From Gammaproteobacteria bacterium (lineage in GTDB: Bacteria; Pseudomonadota; Gammaproteobacteria; Pseudomonadales; Pseudomonadaceae), in the NCBI GenBank assembly GCA_012735335.1, contig JAAYHO010000297.1:1-7235 (forward strand): a DNA stretch of 7,235 nucleotides. The letters are read 5' to 3'. This document shows positions 1-7,235 of the stretch, piece by piece; the first letter of the stretch is position 1; the number at the start of each line of letters is the position of its first letter. The position numbers were made by a program, and so were the translations under genes. The notes beneath the pieces were generated by a model. It worked only from the letters and a program-made list of their open reading frames with translations, searched no databases and was not told the DNA's origin.

Positions 1-61
1 CAAAGTCGACGTCGACGTCGATCCCTGGGTCTATATGGTCGGTCTGGGCTACAAGTTCTGA
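1..61 (+). CDS. OmpW family outer-membrane protein, C-terminal end (partial)
   Basis: Only the last 19 codons and the TGA stop (59-61) are in the window; the rest lies upstream. The visible residues end in DPWVYMVGLGYKF, which matches the final beta-strand of OmpW-type eight-stranded outer-membrane barrels (known in the family: a DPW motif followed by a strand ending in an aromatic residue, the C-terminal Phe being the BAM recognition signal). The alternating hydrophobic pattern and the terminal Phe are seen directly; the OmpW assignment is recognition from a short piece. It is convergent with the gene at 131-1012 and followed 20 bp later by a hairpin terminator. Another small beta-barrel family cannot be excluded. 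Confidence 0.7.
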   Translation, partial: KVDVDVDPWVYMVGLGYKF

Positions 62-80
62 TCCCGACAGCAGTAACAGA

Positions 81-109
81 AACGGCCGCAAATGCGGCCG
101 TTGTCTTTT
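81..109 (+). terminator. Rho-independent terminator after the OmpW-like gene
   Basis: AACGGCCGCA (81-90) and TGCGGCCGTT (93-102) form a perfect 10-bp inverted repeat, so a realistic hairpin has about 8 pairs and a 6-nt loop. It is followed by a T-rich run, TTGTCTTTT (101-109). It lies between two convergent genes. The opposite strand has a weaker T-rich tail (TTTCTGTT), so it may also serve the leftward unit ending at 131. Confidence 0.85.
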
Positions 110-130
110 GTACTCCTTGTAGAGCTGCTG

Positions 131-1012
131 TCAGCCCACCAGCTCATCCAGCAACCCGGGCAACTGGCTGCGCCAGCTGCGCGGCTTGATGCCGAACACC
201 ATCATCAGCTTGCGTCCGAGCAAGGCGGCATTCTGCGGTCGACCGGCCACATCGGGCAGGCTGTCAAATGCCACCGGCTGAATGGCGACCTCCCCGCTCA
301 GCTCGCCCCGACCAATCAGCTCCTGCGCCACACACTGCACAAAATTGATCCAGGTGGACGCCTCACTGCTGCCGTATTGATAGGTACCGTACACCGACGC
401 AGCGCAATCCAGCTGCTTGAGCACCGACAGCACCACCCGTGCCGCATCCGCCACCGGGGTCGGATTACCGCGCCACTCCTCCGCCAGGGTCAATGCAGCA
501 CCGGTCTTCAGATCGGTCACCAATTGCGCCAGCGGCGCGTCCGGTGTGCTGTCCAGCAACCAGCTGAAGCGCAGGATGATATGCCGCGGGCACTGGGTAC
601 GCAGACTGCGCTCCAGCTCCCACTGCAACTGCCCCAGGGCACCGGTCGGCCCCTCCTCATCCTTCTCGCTGTAGGCAGAGTTCTTGCTGCCATCAAACAC
701 TCGGGCGCTGGAGAGCATGATCAAGGGGGTGTCACTGGCCGCACAGCCCTGAATCAGACGCTGATCAAACTGGCGTAGCGCCTCCAGCGTAGCGGCATCC
801 TGCAAACCCAGTTGAAACTGCTCGCGATAGAACGCCAGGTTCAGCACCAGATCCGGCTTGGCACCGGCCAATAACTGATCCGCCATCTCCGGCAACCAGC
901 CCTGCTCAGGACGCTCCACCGCCTCCAATTGGATAAACTCGGATGCTGCCTGCGCCAGCAACGCCTGCGTCAACGCATTTTCCGCACCCAGCACCAATAC
1001 CCGCATTCGCAT
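131..1012 (-). CDS. RmlD-like / NAD-dependent epimerase-fold sugar nucleotide-binding protein
   Basis: A 293-residue protein with the layout of the RmlD (dTDP-4-dehydrorhamnose reductase) substrate-binding family, usually about 290-300 residues. It has an N-terminal Rossmann beta-strand and turn (VLVLG, residues 5-9), LNLAFY at 57-62 where RmlD has NAAAYT, SSARVFDG at 101-108 (RmlD: TDYVFDG), LRFSWLLD at 147-154, RGNPTPVADAA at 181-191, and a C-terminal GRPQNAALL...FGI...W segment (257-280). These landmarks fall in the right order and spacing. The dinucleotide loop lacks the usual second glycine, and the catalytic Tyr-X3-Lys position reads Leu126 and Gln130, so reductase activity is doubtful; a binding or structural role is an inference. 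The start is uncertain: two ATGs lie at 1012 and 1006, neither with a strong Shine-Dalgarno. It lies 83 bp downstream of the phosphatase gene on the same strand, so cotranscription is likely. Confidence 0.8.
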   Translation of the reverse strand: MRMRVLVLGAENALTQALLAQAASEFIQLEAVERPEQGWLPEMADQLLAGAKPDLVLNLAFYREQFQLGLQDAATLEALRQFDQRLIQGCAASDTPLIMLSSARVFDGSKNSAYSEKDEEGPTGALGQLQWELERSLRTQCPRHIILRFSWLLDSTPDAPLAQLVTDLKTGAALTLAEEWRGNPTPVADAARVVLSVLKQLDCAASVYGTYQYGSSEASTWINFVQCVAQELIGRGELSGEVAIQPVAFDSLPDVAGRPQNAALLGRKLMMVFGIKPRSWRSQLPGLLDELVG

Positions 1013-1095
1013 TCAGATAAACCCGTCGCTACCGTTGAGATACCGCATTGTGCAATGTTCCGCCGAATCCGTCATCCACTGCACCGTACAGCGCC

Positions 1096-1773
1096 TCAGG
1101 TATAAGTGATCAGCGACTGGCGATCGAGCCGGTCCAGATGCGGCACATTATTGAAACTGCTCAGGCGCATCACCTTGTTATTGAAACGGCAATGGGTCAC
1201 CGCGGTGTTGCGGGTCTGCAGATTCAGCTCGACCATCACCGACTCCGGCGCCAGCAGCAACTGCCGGATCAGCATGGCAATCGCACCGCCGGAACTCACC
1301 GCCAGAATGCGCTGACCTGCATGGCGCTGCATGACGCTCTCACGAAACGCCAGCAGGCGCTGCTCGAAGTTGGCCCAGGTCTCCGGCAACTCACCTTGCA
1401 GCTCATTGGTCGACCACAGCAGAATGCCTTTCTTCAGGCGCTGGAAAAAATCCTTGGCTACCGGCTTTTCCGGCAGAGCCTGGTCAGGAAACTGCGTGGT
1501 ATAGGCACGCAGTACCGAGTGAAAGTCGAACTCATTGAGCTCCGGATACACCTCGAACTGCTGCGCATCCAGCCCCATACCGACACAGATGCCCTCCGCC
1601 GTCTCGCGGTGGCGCACCATGTCACCGGTCACTATGTGGTCAAAGCCCATCTCCCGCTCGCGGAAATACTCCCCCAGCAAACGCGCCTGCTCATGCCCCA
1701 ACTCGGACAGCTGATCGTAGTTACTGCTACCAAAGGACGCCTGACCGTGGCGAACAAAATAGATTTCCGACAT
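1096..1773 (-). CDS. Histidine phosphatase (phosphoglycerate mutase-like) family protein
   Basis: A 225-residue protein of the histidine phosphatase superfamily. The N-terminal IYFVRHGQ motif places the phospho-accepting histidine at residue 9, with Arg8 beside it. Arg54 in GDMVRHRETAEG corresponds to the second phosphate-binding arginine, and the acidic residues in ELNEFDF (78-84) sit where the catalytic acid is expected. The usual second histidine (SHGG) reads Ser-Ser-Gly-Gly at 160-163; I recall SGG as normal in the proteobacterial subgroup whose proteins also end in LITYR-like tails (here LITYT). The substrate is unknown; a glycolytic mutase role is not implied. The ATG at 1773 is chosen because GGAG (1779-1782) lies 5 nt upstream and homology begins at MSEIYFVRHG; the open frame to 1926 has no family resemblance. 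It is probably the first gene of a unit with the RmlD-like gene. Confidence 0.88.
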   Translation of the reverse strand: MSEIYFVRHGQASFGSSNYDQLSELGHEQARLLGEYFREREMGFDHIVTGDMVRHRETAEGICVGMGLDAQQFEVYPELNEFDFHSVLRAYTTQFPDQALPEKPVAKDFFQRLKKGILLWSTNELQGELPETWANFEQRLLAFRESVMQRHAGQRILAVSSGGAIAMLIRQLLLAPESVMVELNLQTRNTAVTHCRFNNKVMRLSSFNNVPHLDRLDRQSLITYT

Positions 1774-2070
1774 GCCTGCTCCACAGATTCTGGACCGAAA
1801 AAAGCCCGGGGCATCCATACTCATGCAGCGCGGCCGGATAGACAAGGTCATCAAAGAAAGGAATAGCTGCAGCAAAGTGACAACAATCCCGCTGCCCCTG
1901 CAGAAAACGCCTACCCTGTAAGACAAGAAAAGTTGAAGCTGCTCTCACCATTTACCGTCCTTCTGACTGCCAGCACCTTCGCAGGCCTTCGGCGCGAGGG
2001 CGCGCCTCCCACAAGAAAGACGGCAGCTCGCAGGCGGGGACAGGGCTTGTACTACGCGGCAAGCAAAACT
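1774..2070. other. Intergenic region without a recognisable gene
   Basis: About 300 bases between the leftward hicB-like gene and the leftward phosphatase gene. Short open frames on both strands show no family resemblance and no good ribosome binding site. The only distinct structure is the REP-like palindrome at 1976-2013. A promoter for the phosphatase gene should lie here, but I found no convincing -35/-10 pair. I also see no clear terminator for hicB. Confidence 0.6.
1976..2013 (-). repeat. REP-like palindromic element
   Basis: Read on the minus strand the element begins TGTGGGAGGCGCGCCC and continues through CGCGCCGAAGG, resembling the Pseudomonas REP class that opens TGTRGGAG followed by a GC-rich palindrome. 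On the plus strand GGCGCG (1991-1996) and CGCGCC (2001-2006) pair around the 4-nt loop AGGG. It lies in non-coding DNA, as REPs normally do. Assignment is by pattern; copy number in the genome cannot be judged here. Confidence 0.6.
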
Positions 2071-2397
2071 TCAATGCAACCGACTGGCCACCAACCTATT
2101 CAGGCTGACACCCGCCTCCGCCGCCTGAATCACCAGTGAGCGATGTGTCTCTGGCGGTACACGGACCATGAACTTGCCGCTGTAACTCCTCACGGCAAGT
2201 GGCTCGGGTACGGCCTCATCATTGGCCTGCATATCCTCCACGGTTTCTCTGACCAGTGTGCGTATACCAACAAGCGCTTGCTCGGGAGTATTTTCAAGCC
2301 AGCTCAGGCTGGGGAACTCCACGCACAGCCCCACATGCTCCTGATCCTCTTCCGACCAGGAAACACGGTATGTATAGCGATCCATGAATTCAGCCAT
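2071..2397 (-). CDS. Orphan HicB-family antitoxin-like protein
   Basis: A 108-residue protein with the two-part HicB layout. The N-terminal partial RNase H-like fold (YTYRVSWSEEDQEHVGLCVEFPSL, residues 8-31, split here as YTYRVSWSEEDQ and VGLCVEFPSL) precedes a helix with TPEQALVGIRTLV (37-49). The C-terminal ribbon-helix-helix segment has YSGKFMVRVPPETHRSL and AGVSLNRLVASRL (about 71-107). In the family this RHH binds DNA and represses its own promoter, while the N-terminal part neutralises the HicA mRNA interferase. GGAGGT (2403-2408) lies 5 nt before the ATG at 2397, which decides for it over the in-frame ATG at 2385. No hicA-like frame is visible on either side, so the protein may act as a stand-alone regulator (inference). 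A dyad on its likely promoter fits autorepression. Confidence 0.82.
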   Translation of the reverse strand: MAEFMDRYTYRVSWSEEDQEHVGLCVEFPSLSWLENTPEQALVGIRTLVRETVEDMQANDEAVPEPLAVRSYSGKFMVRVPPETHRSLVIQAAEAGVSLNRLVASRLH

Positions 2398-2421
2398 TTT
2401 CGACCTCCAAACGCTCTATGG

Positions 2422-2449
2422 AAGATACCACCATTGATATCAGCATCAA
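2422..2449 (-). promoter_or_regulatory. Candidate promoter of the hicB-like gene
   Basis: On the minus strand TTGATG (2449-2444) and TATCTT (2427-2422) are separated by 16 bp, each matching four of six sigma-70 consensus positions. This would start transcription near 2415, giving a leader of under 20 nt that still includes the GGAGGT ribosome binding site. It is a weak to moderate match supported mainly by its position. Confidence 0.4.
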
Positions 2450-2451
2450 TG
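2432..2451. promoter_or_regulatory. 7-6-7 inverted repeat, candidate HicB operator
   Basis: CATTGAT (2432-2438) and ATCAATG (2445-2451) are perfect inverted half-sites around a 6-bp spacer. The dyad covers the -35 element and most of the spacer of the candidate hicB promoter, where a repressor would act. It is AT-rich relative to its surroundings. HicB proteins with RHH domains are known to bind such palindromes, but binding here is inferred from position and symmetry only. Confidence 0.45.
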
Positions 2452-2471
2452 CGCGTGTTGCGGATAGTGTC

Positions 2472-2489
2472 GTCGAGCAGGCGCTCGAC
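2472..2489. repeat. Perfect hairpin GTCGAGC-N4-GCTCGAC
   Basis: GTCGAGC (2472-2478) and GCTCGAC (2483-2489) pair over 7 bp with the loop AGGC. It shares its core with the hairpin at 2562-2577. No T-run follows on either strand, so it is not a standard intrinsic terminator. It lies in DNA with no recognisable gene. Confidence 0.55.
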
Positions 2490-2561
2490 AACCCGGTAGG
2501 GGCGAGTACCGACTTGTCTGCAGAGGGGTGGATAGTGTGATGTTTCGGGCGGGTCCGTTCA

Positions 2562-2577
2562 TCGAGCTGGTGCTCGA
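2562..2577. repeat. Second hairpin of the same core, TCGAGC-N4-GCTCGA
   Basis: TCGAGC (2562-2567) and GCTCGA (2572-2577) pair over 6 bp with the loop TGGT. It repeats the stem of the hairpin at 2472-2489 with a different loop, 90 bp away. A half-copy, GTGCTCGA, recurs at 2599-2606 just before the terminator. Confidence 0.5.
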
Positions 2578-2608
2578 CGTTCCCGGGCTGGGGGTCTTGT
2601 GCTCGATC

Positions 2609-2637
2609 AAAAAAGCCCTGAGGGTTCAGGGCTTTTT
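2609..2637 (-). terminator. Rho-independent terminator of the MFS-ssb unit, probably bidirectional
   Basis: GCCCTGA (2615-2621) and TCAGGGC (2626-2632) form a perfect 7-bp stem with a 4-nt loop. Six A residues (2609-2614) flank it on the left and five T residues (2633-2637) on the right. On the minus strand this is a GC stem followed by T6, about 50 nt after the ssb stop. The symmetry means it can also stop rightward transcription. Confidence 0.92.
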
Positions 2638-2648
2638 GGGTTGCAGCT

Positions 2649-2675
2649 GGATTCCCGCTTTCGCGGGAAATGACG
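2649..2675. repeat. Short palindromic repeat (GGATTCCCGC...GCGGGAAATGACG type)
   Basis: TTCCCGC (2652-2658) and GCGGGAA (2663-2669) pair over 7 bp with the loop TTTC, in the context GGATTCCCGC...GCGGGAAATGACG. This closely resembles the dispersed GGATTCCCGC/GCGGGAATGACG palindromes found in many proteobacteria, with one extra A here. It sits between the ssb stop codon and the ssb terminator, so it is transcribed into the mRNA 3' end. Confidence 0.65.
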
Positions 2676-2685
2676 ATATTCCGTT

Positions 2686-3198
2686 TTAGAACGGGATATC
2701 ATCATCAAAACTGTCGTAGTCCGGCATCTGCTGCGCCTGCGGCTGCTGAGCGGGTTGTTGCTGCGGCGCGGGCTGCTGGGCGTATTGCTGTTGTTGCGGT
2801 GCCGGGCGGGACTGCTGCTGTGGGCGCTGGCCCATGTTGTCGCCGCCGCCTTGACCGCGACTGTCGAGCAGCTGCATCTGGCCGCCGATGTCGACGACGA
2901 TTTCGGTGGTGTAGCGTTTGACGCCGTCCTTTTCCCACTCACGGGTCTGCAGGCGGCCTTCAACGTAGAGCTTGGAGCCCTTGCGCACGTATTCGCCGAC
3001 GATTTCTGCCAGGCGACCGAAGAACACTACCCGGTGCCATTCAGTACGCTCCTGGGGCTGGCCGGTCTGTTTATCCTTCCAGCTGTCGGTGGTGGCCAGG
3101 GTGATGTTGGCCACCGCATTGCCGCTGGGCAGGTAGCGCACTTCCGGGTCGCCGCCCACGTTACCAATCAGAATTACCTTGTTTACGCCTCTGGCCAT
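2686..3198 (-). CDS. ssb: Single-stranded DNA-binding protein SSB
   Basis: A 170-residue SSB, close to the length of E. coli and Pseudomonas SSB. It binds ssDNA as a homotetramer during replication, recombination and repair. The N-terminal OB fold (about 1-112) opens with [12 protein letters not shown] and contains [14 protein letters not shown] and [14 protein letters not shown]. Trp40, Trp54, Phe60 and Trp88, the residues that stack on DNA in E. coli SSB, are all present at the same numbers. A disordered linker rich in Gln and Pro (about 123-158) follows, then the acidic tip [11 protein letters not shown], the docking site for partner repair and replication proteins. The ATG at 3198 is chosen because GAGGAG (3206-3211) lies 7 nt upstream; the in-frame GTG at 3204 would overlap that site. 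It starts 28 bp after the transporter stop on the same strand and is likely cotranscribed with it. Confidence 0.98.
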   Translation of the reverse strand: MARGVNKVILIGNVGGDPEVRYLPSGNAVANITLATTDSWKDKQTGQPQERTEWHRVVFFGRLAEIVGEYVRKGSKLYVEGRLQTREWEKDGVKRYTTEIVVDIGGQMQLLDSRGQGGGDNMGQRPQQQSRPAPQQQQYAQQPAPQQQPAQQPQAQQMPDYDSFDDDIPF

Positions 3199-3226
3199 GC
3201 TCACTCTCCTCGGGTGTCTGGTGTAT

Positions 3227-4597
3227 TCAAGCCGGGTGCAGTACCCGGTCCAGTTGTTCGCGATCCAGCACCTGTGTATCGACTTTTATATAAGCAGCTG
3301 CTTCCTCAGCCACGATGATTGCCTCGGCCACTCCTGGTACGTCCAGTACTCTGCGAAGCAATGCTTCATCCCTGACCAGTATCGGATCTACTGCCAGACG
3401 ATAGCTCGTCACGTACGGAGGCTCGGTCATGGTAGCACCAATCGCAAACCAGGAAATGGCCAGCAGCGCACAACAGACGAATACCCCGCCGAGACCGAAG
3501 CTGCCGTAAACCGCTCCGCCGAGCACACCGCCGATGGCGGCACCGGCAAACTGGCTGGTGGAGTAGATGCCCATGGCGGTGCCCTTGCTGCCCGCCGGGG
3601 CTATCTTGCTCAGCATCGACGGCAGGGTGGCCTCCAATACGTTGAAGGCAATGAAGAACAGTACTGTGGCAATCACCAGCCCGGTCAGCGAGTTCATGCT
3701 CAGCCACATGATCGGCTGGGTCGCGGCCAGCAGCAGGATGGCACCGAGCACCACGCGCTTGATCTGGCGTTGCCGCTCGGCATAGATGATCAGCGGCACC
3801 ATGGCGACGAAGGACAGCAGCAGTGCGGTGAGGTAGACCCACCAGTGATTTTCCCGGGGTAACCCTGCCTGTTCCTGCAGCGCCAGCGGCAGGGCGACGA
3901 AGCAGGCCATCAGCAGCGCATGGAGTACCGCGATGCCGTAGTTGAGCCGCAGCAGGTTGCCATTGCGCAGGGCCGGCAGAAAGGCTCCGCGCGCCACGCC
4001 GGCATCGCGGTGATGCTGTACCTCGACCGGAGTGGGCACCACCAGTGCCACCAGCGCGATACCCACCAGCGCCAGCACGGCGGTGGTATAGAACACCCCG
4101 GCCAGCCCGGCCGCCCCGGCAATCAGCGGGCCGAGCACCATGGCCACGGCAAAGGACAGGCCGATGCTCATGCCGATCATGGCCATGGCCTTGGTGCGGT
4201 GCTGGTCACGGGTAAGATCGGCGACCAGCGCCATGATCGCCGCGGCGATGGCCCCGGCGCCCTGCAGTATCCGCCCGGCCAGTACGCCGAGCATGCTGTC
4301 GGCCTGCGCCGCGACCAGTCCGCCGAGGGCGAACAGCAGCAGGCCACCGATAATCACCGGTTTGCGGCCGATGCGGTCGGAGAGCATGCCGAAGGGGATC
4401 TGCAGGAAGGCCTGGGTGAAGCCGTAGGCACCGATGGCCATACCGATCAACAGCGGTGTGGCACCGTCCAGCTCCTGACCGTAGGTTGCCAGCACCGGCA
4501 AGACCATGAACAGACCGAGCATGCGGAAGGCGAACACACTGGCCAGAGACGCGGCCGCACGGCGCTCTTCGGATGACATGACGTCTGCCTGGTACAT
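3227..4597 (-). CDS. YajR-like major facilitator superfamily transporter
   Basis: A 456-residue inner-membrane transporter, probably a proton-coupled exporter; its substrate cannot be read from sequence. About twelve hydrophobic segments span residues 17-390. MFS motif A is intact in the loop after helix 2 ([11 protein letters not shown], 70-80, with Asp74 and Arg75/Arg78), and [10 protein letters not shown] (108-117) matches helix 4 motif B with Arg109. A hydrophilic linker (about 188-212) separates the two six-helix halves. Residues about 395-456 form a soluble tail ([20 protein letters not shown], then a beta-rich stretch and a last helix) resembling the ferredoxin-like YAM domain of E. 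coli YajR. GGAG (4603-4606) lies 5 nt before the ATG at 4597, favouring it over the ATG at 4579. I recall the same gene between ssb and uvrA in Pseudomonas aeruginosa. The reading frame stays open far upstream, but that extension is antisense to uvrA. Confidence 0.92.
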   Translation of the reverse strand: MYQADVMSSEERRAAASLASVFAFRMLGLFMVLPVLATYGQELDGATPLLIGMAIGAYGFTQAFLQIPFGMLSDRIGRKPVIIGGLLLFALGGLVAAQADSMLGVLAGRILQGAGAIAAAIMALVADLTRDQHRTKAMAMIGMSIGLSFAVAMVLGPLIAGAAGLAGVFYTTAVLALVGIALVALVVPTPVEVQHHRDAGVARGAFLPALRNGNLLRLNYGIAVLHALLMACFVALPLALQEQAGLPRENHWWVYLTALLLSFVAMVPLIIYAERQRQIKRVVLGAILLLAATQPIMWLSMNSLTGLVIATVLFFIAFNVLEATLPSMLSKIAPAGSKGTAMGIYSTSQFAGAAIGGVLGGAVYGSFGLGGVFVCCALLAISWFAIGATMTEPPYVTSYRLAVDPILVRDEALLRRVLDVPGVAEAIIVAEEAAAYIKVDTQVLDREQLDRVLHPA

Positions 4598-4638
4598 GAA
4601 CTCTCCAACCCGGTGGGACAAAAAGCGGTATTTTAGCA

Positions 4639-4652
4639 TGCCTGCACAGGCA
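4639..4652. promoter_or_regulatory. 6-2-6 dyad upstream of the MFS gene, candidate operator
   Basis: TGCCTG (4639-4644) and CAGGCA (4647-4652) are perfect inverted half-sites with a 2-bp centre. The dyad lies immediately upstream of a minus-strand TAAAAT (4635-4630), a possible -10 element for the transporter gene, although no good -35 is seen at the usual distance. A regulator site is an inference from position; chance occurrence in GC-rich DNA is possible. Confidence 0.3.
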
Positions 4653-4739
4653 ACACCGAACCCGCGCTGTGGTGCCGCAGGCAGACGGCAAACCGACCTG
4701 CCGGGTGGTGCCGGGCTGGCTGTTTTTTGTCCGGTGTTT

Positions 4740-4769
4740 TTGCCGGGCTGGTGGCGGAACACGTATACT
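4740..4769 (+). promoter_or_regulatory. Sigma-70-type promoter of uvrA
   Basis: TTGCCG (4740-4745) and TATACT (4764-4769) are separated by 18 bp. The -10 matches five of six consensus positions and the -35 begins with TTG. Transcription would start near 4776, giving a leader of about 26 nt before the TTG start codon. No canonical LexA site overlaps it. Confidence 0.7.
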
Positions 4770-4801
4770 TCTTGGCTTTGCTGTCTACCGGGTGGTGTAC
4801 C

Positions 4802-7235
<2,434 letters not shown>

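Noticed and set aside
92..778. A 228-codon plus-strand frame opposite the RmlD-like gene.
   Set aside because: It starts inside the terminator hairpin and shows only shadow-frame composition, while the opposite strand carries clear family landmarks.
1291..1293. Ser161 in place of the second histidine of the phosphatase active site.
   Set aside because: As I recall, the SGG form is normal in this proteobacterial subgroup, so it is not a local loss; activity still needs testing.
1048..1866. A 272-codon plus-strand open frame opposite the phosphatase gene.
   Set aside because: It is rich in His, Gln, Arg and Leu, as expected from the antisense of a GC-rich gene, and has no ribosome binding site or recognisable motif.
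1774..1926. N-terminal extension of the histidine phosphatase to an ATG at 1926.
   Set aside because: The 51 extra residues have no family resemblance, and a good ribosome binding site with the conserved N-terminus marks the start at 1773.
2418..2540. A 40-codon plus-strand frame (starts MEDTTIDIS) whose TGA overlaps a following ATG.
   Set aside because: It has no ribosome binding site, starts inside the candidate hicB promoter, and resembles no family I know. The next frame runs through the ssb terminator.
2398..2608. Possible hicA or hicA remnant upstream of hicB.
   Set aside because: All three minus-strand frames were read; none shows the HicA GSHH-type motif or its double-stranded RNA-binding-like fold, and they are interrupted or unlike any toxin family.
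3199..3204. GTG start two codons upstream for ssb.
   Set aside because: It would sit about one base from the GAGGAG ribosome binding site. The ATG at 3198 has correct spacing and matches the known MARGVNKV start.
3920..4576. A 218-codon plus-strand frame opposite the MFS gene.
   Set aside because: Its His/Gln/Gly-rich composition is the antisense of a membrane protein gene; no motif or start signal is present.

Overview
The window looks like chromosomal core sequence from a gammaproteobacterium of the Pseudomonadaceae (Pseudomonas in the broad sense, possibly the stutzeri/Halopseudomonas side). The reasons are high GC, SSB and UvrA proteins that read as Pseudomonas-type throughout, the gene order ssb - MFS transporter - divergent uvrA that I recall from Pseudomonas genomes, and Pseudomonas-style REP palindromes. 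Family assignments rest on recognising protein sequences by eye; no database search was possible.

Layout. Bases 1-61 hold the last codons of an OmpW-like outer-membrane protein (+), followed by a hairpin terminator at 81-109 that separates it from convergent genes. Bases 131-1773 (-) hold a likely two-gene unit: a histidine-phosphatase (SixA/GpmB-like) protein is transcribed first, then an RmlD/NAD-epimerase-like protein whose catalytic residues look degenerate. Bases 1774-2070 carry no gene but contain a REP-like palindrome. Bases 2071-2397 (-) encode an orphan HicB-family antitoxin-like protein with a C-terminal ribbon-helix-helix segment. It has a very good ribosome binding site, a plausible promoter and a 7-6-7 dyad lying on that promoter, but no recognisable hicA beside it. 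Bases 2398-2685 are non-coding as far as I can tell. They hold two related hairpins, a 9-bp direct repeat, the ssb terminator and a second REP-like palindrome.

Bases 2686-4597 (-) hold a YajR-like major-facilitator transporter followed 28 bp later by ssb, probably one transcript ending at the 2609-2637 terminator. From the roughly 200-bp divergent region uvrA runs rightward (4802 to the window end). It starts with TTG, is preceded by a convincing sigma-70-type promoter, and is cut by the window edge after 811 codons with the frame intact throughout.

Functionally, ssb and uvrA are DNA maintenance genes (ssDNA protection; damage recognition in nucleotide excision repair). The divergent ssb/uvrA pairing is known from E. 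coli; here a transporter gene sits between them and no canonical LexA box is visible. I do not see a clear undescribed system. The least explained parts are the orphan hicB with its promoter dyad and the structured non-coding stretch next to it.
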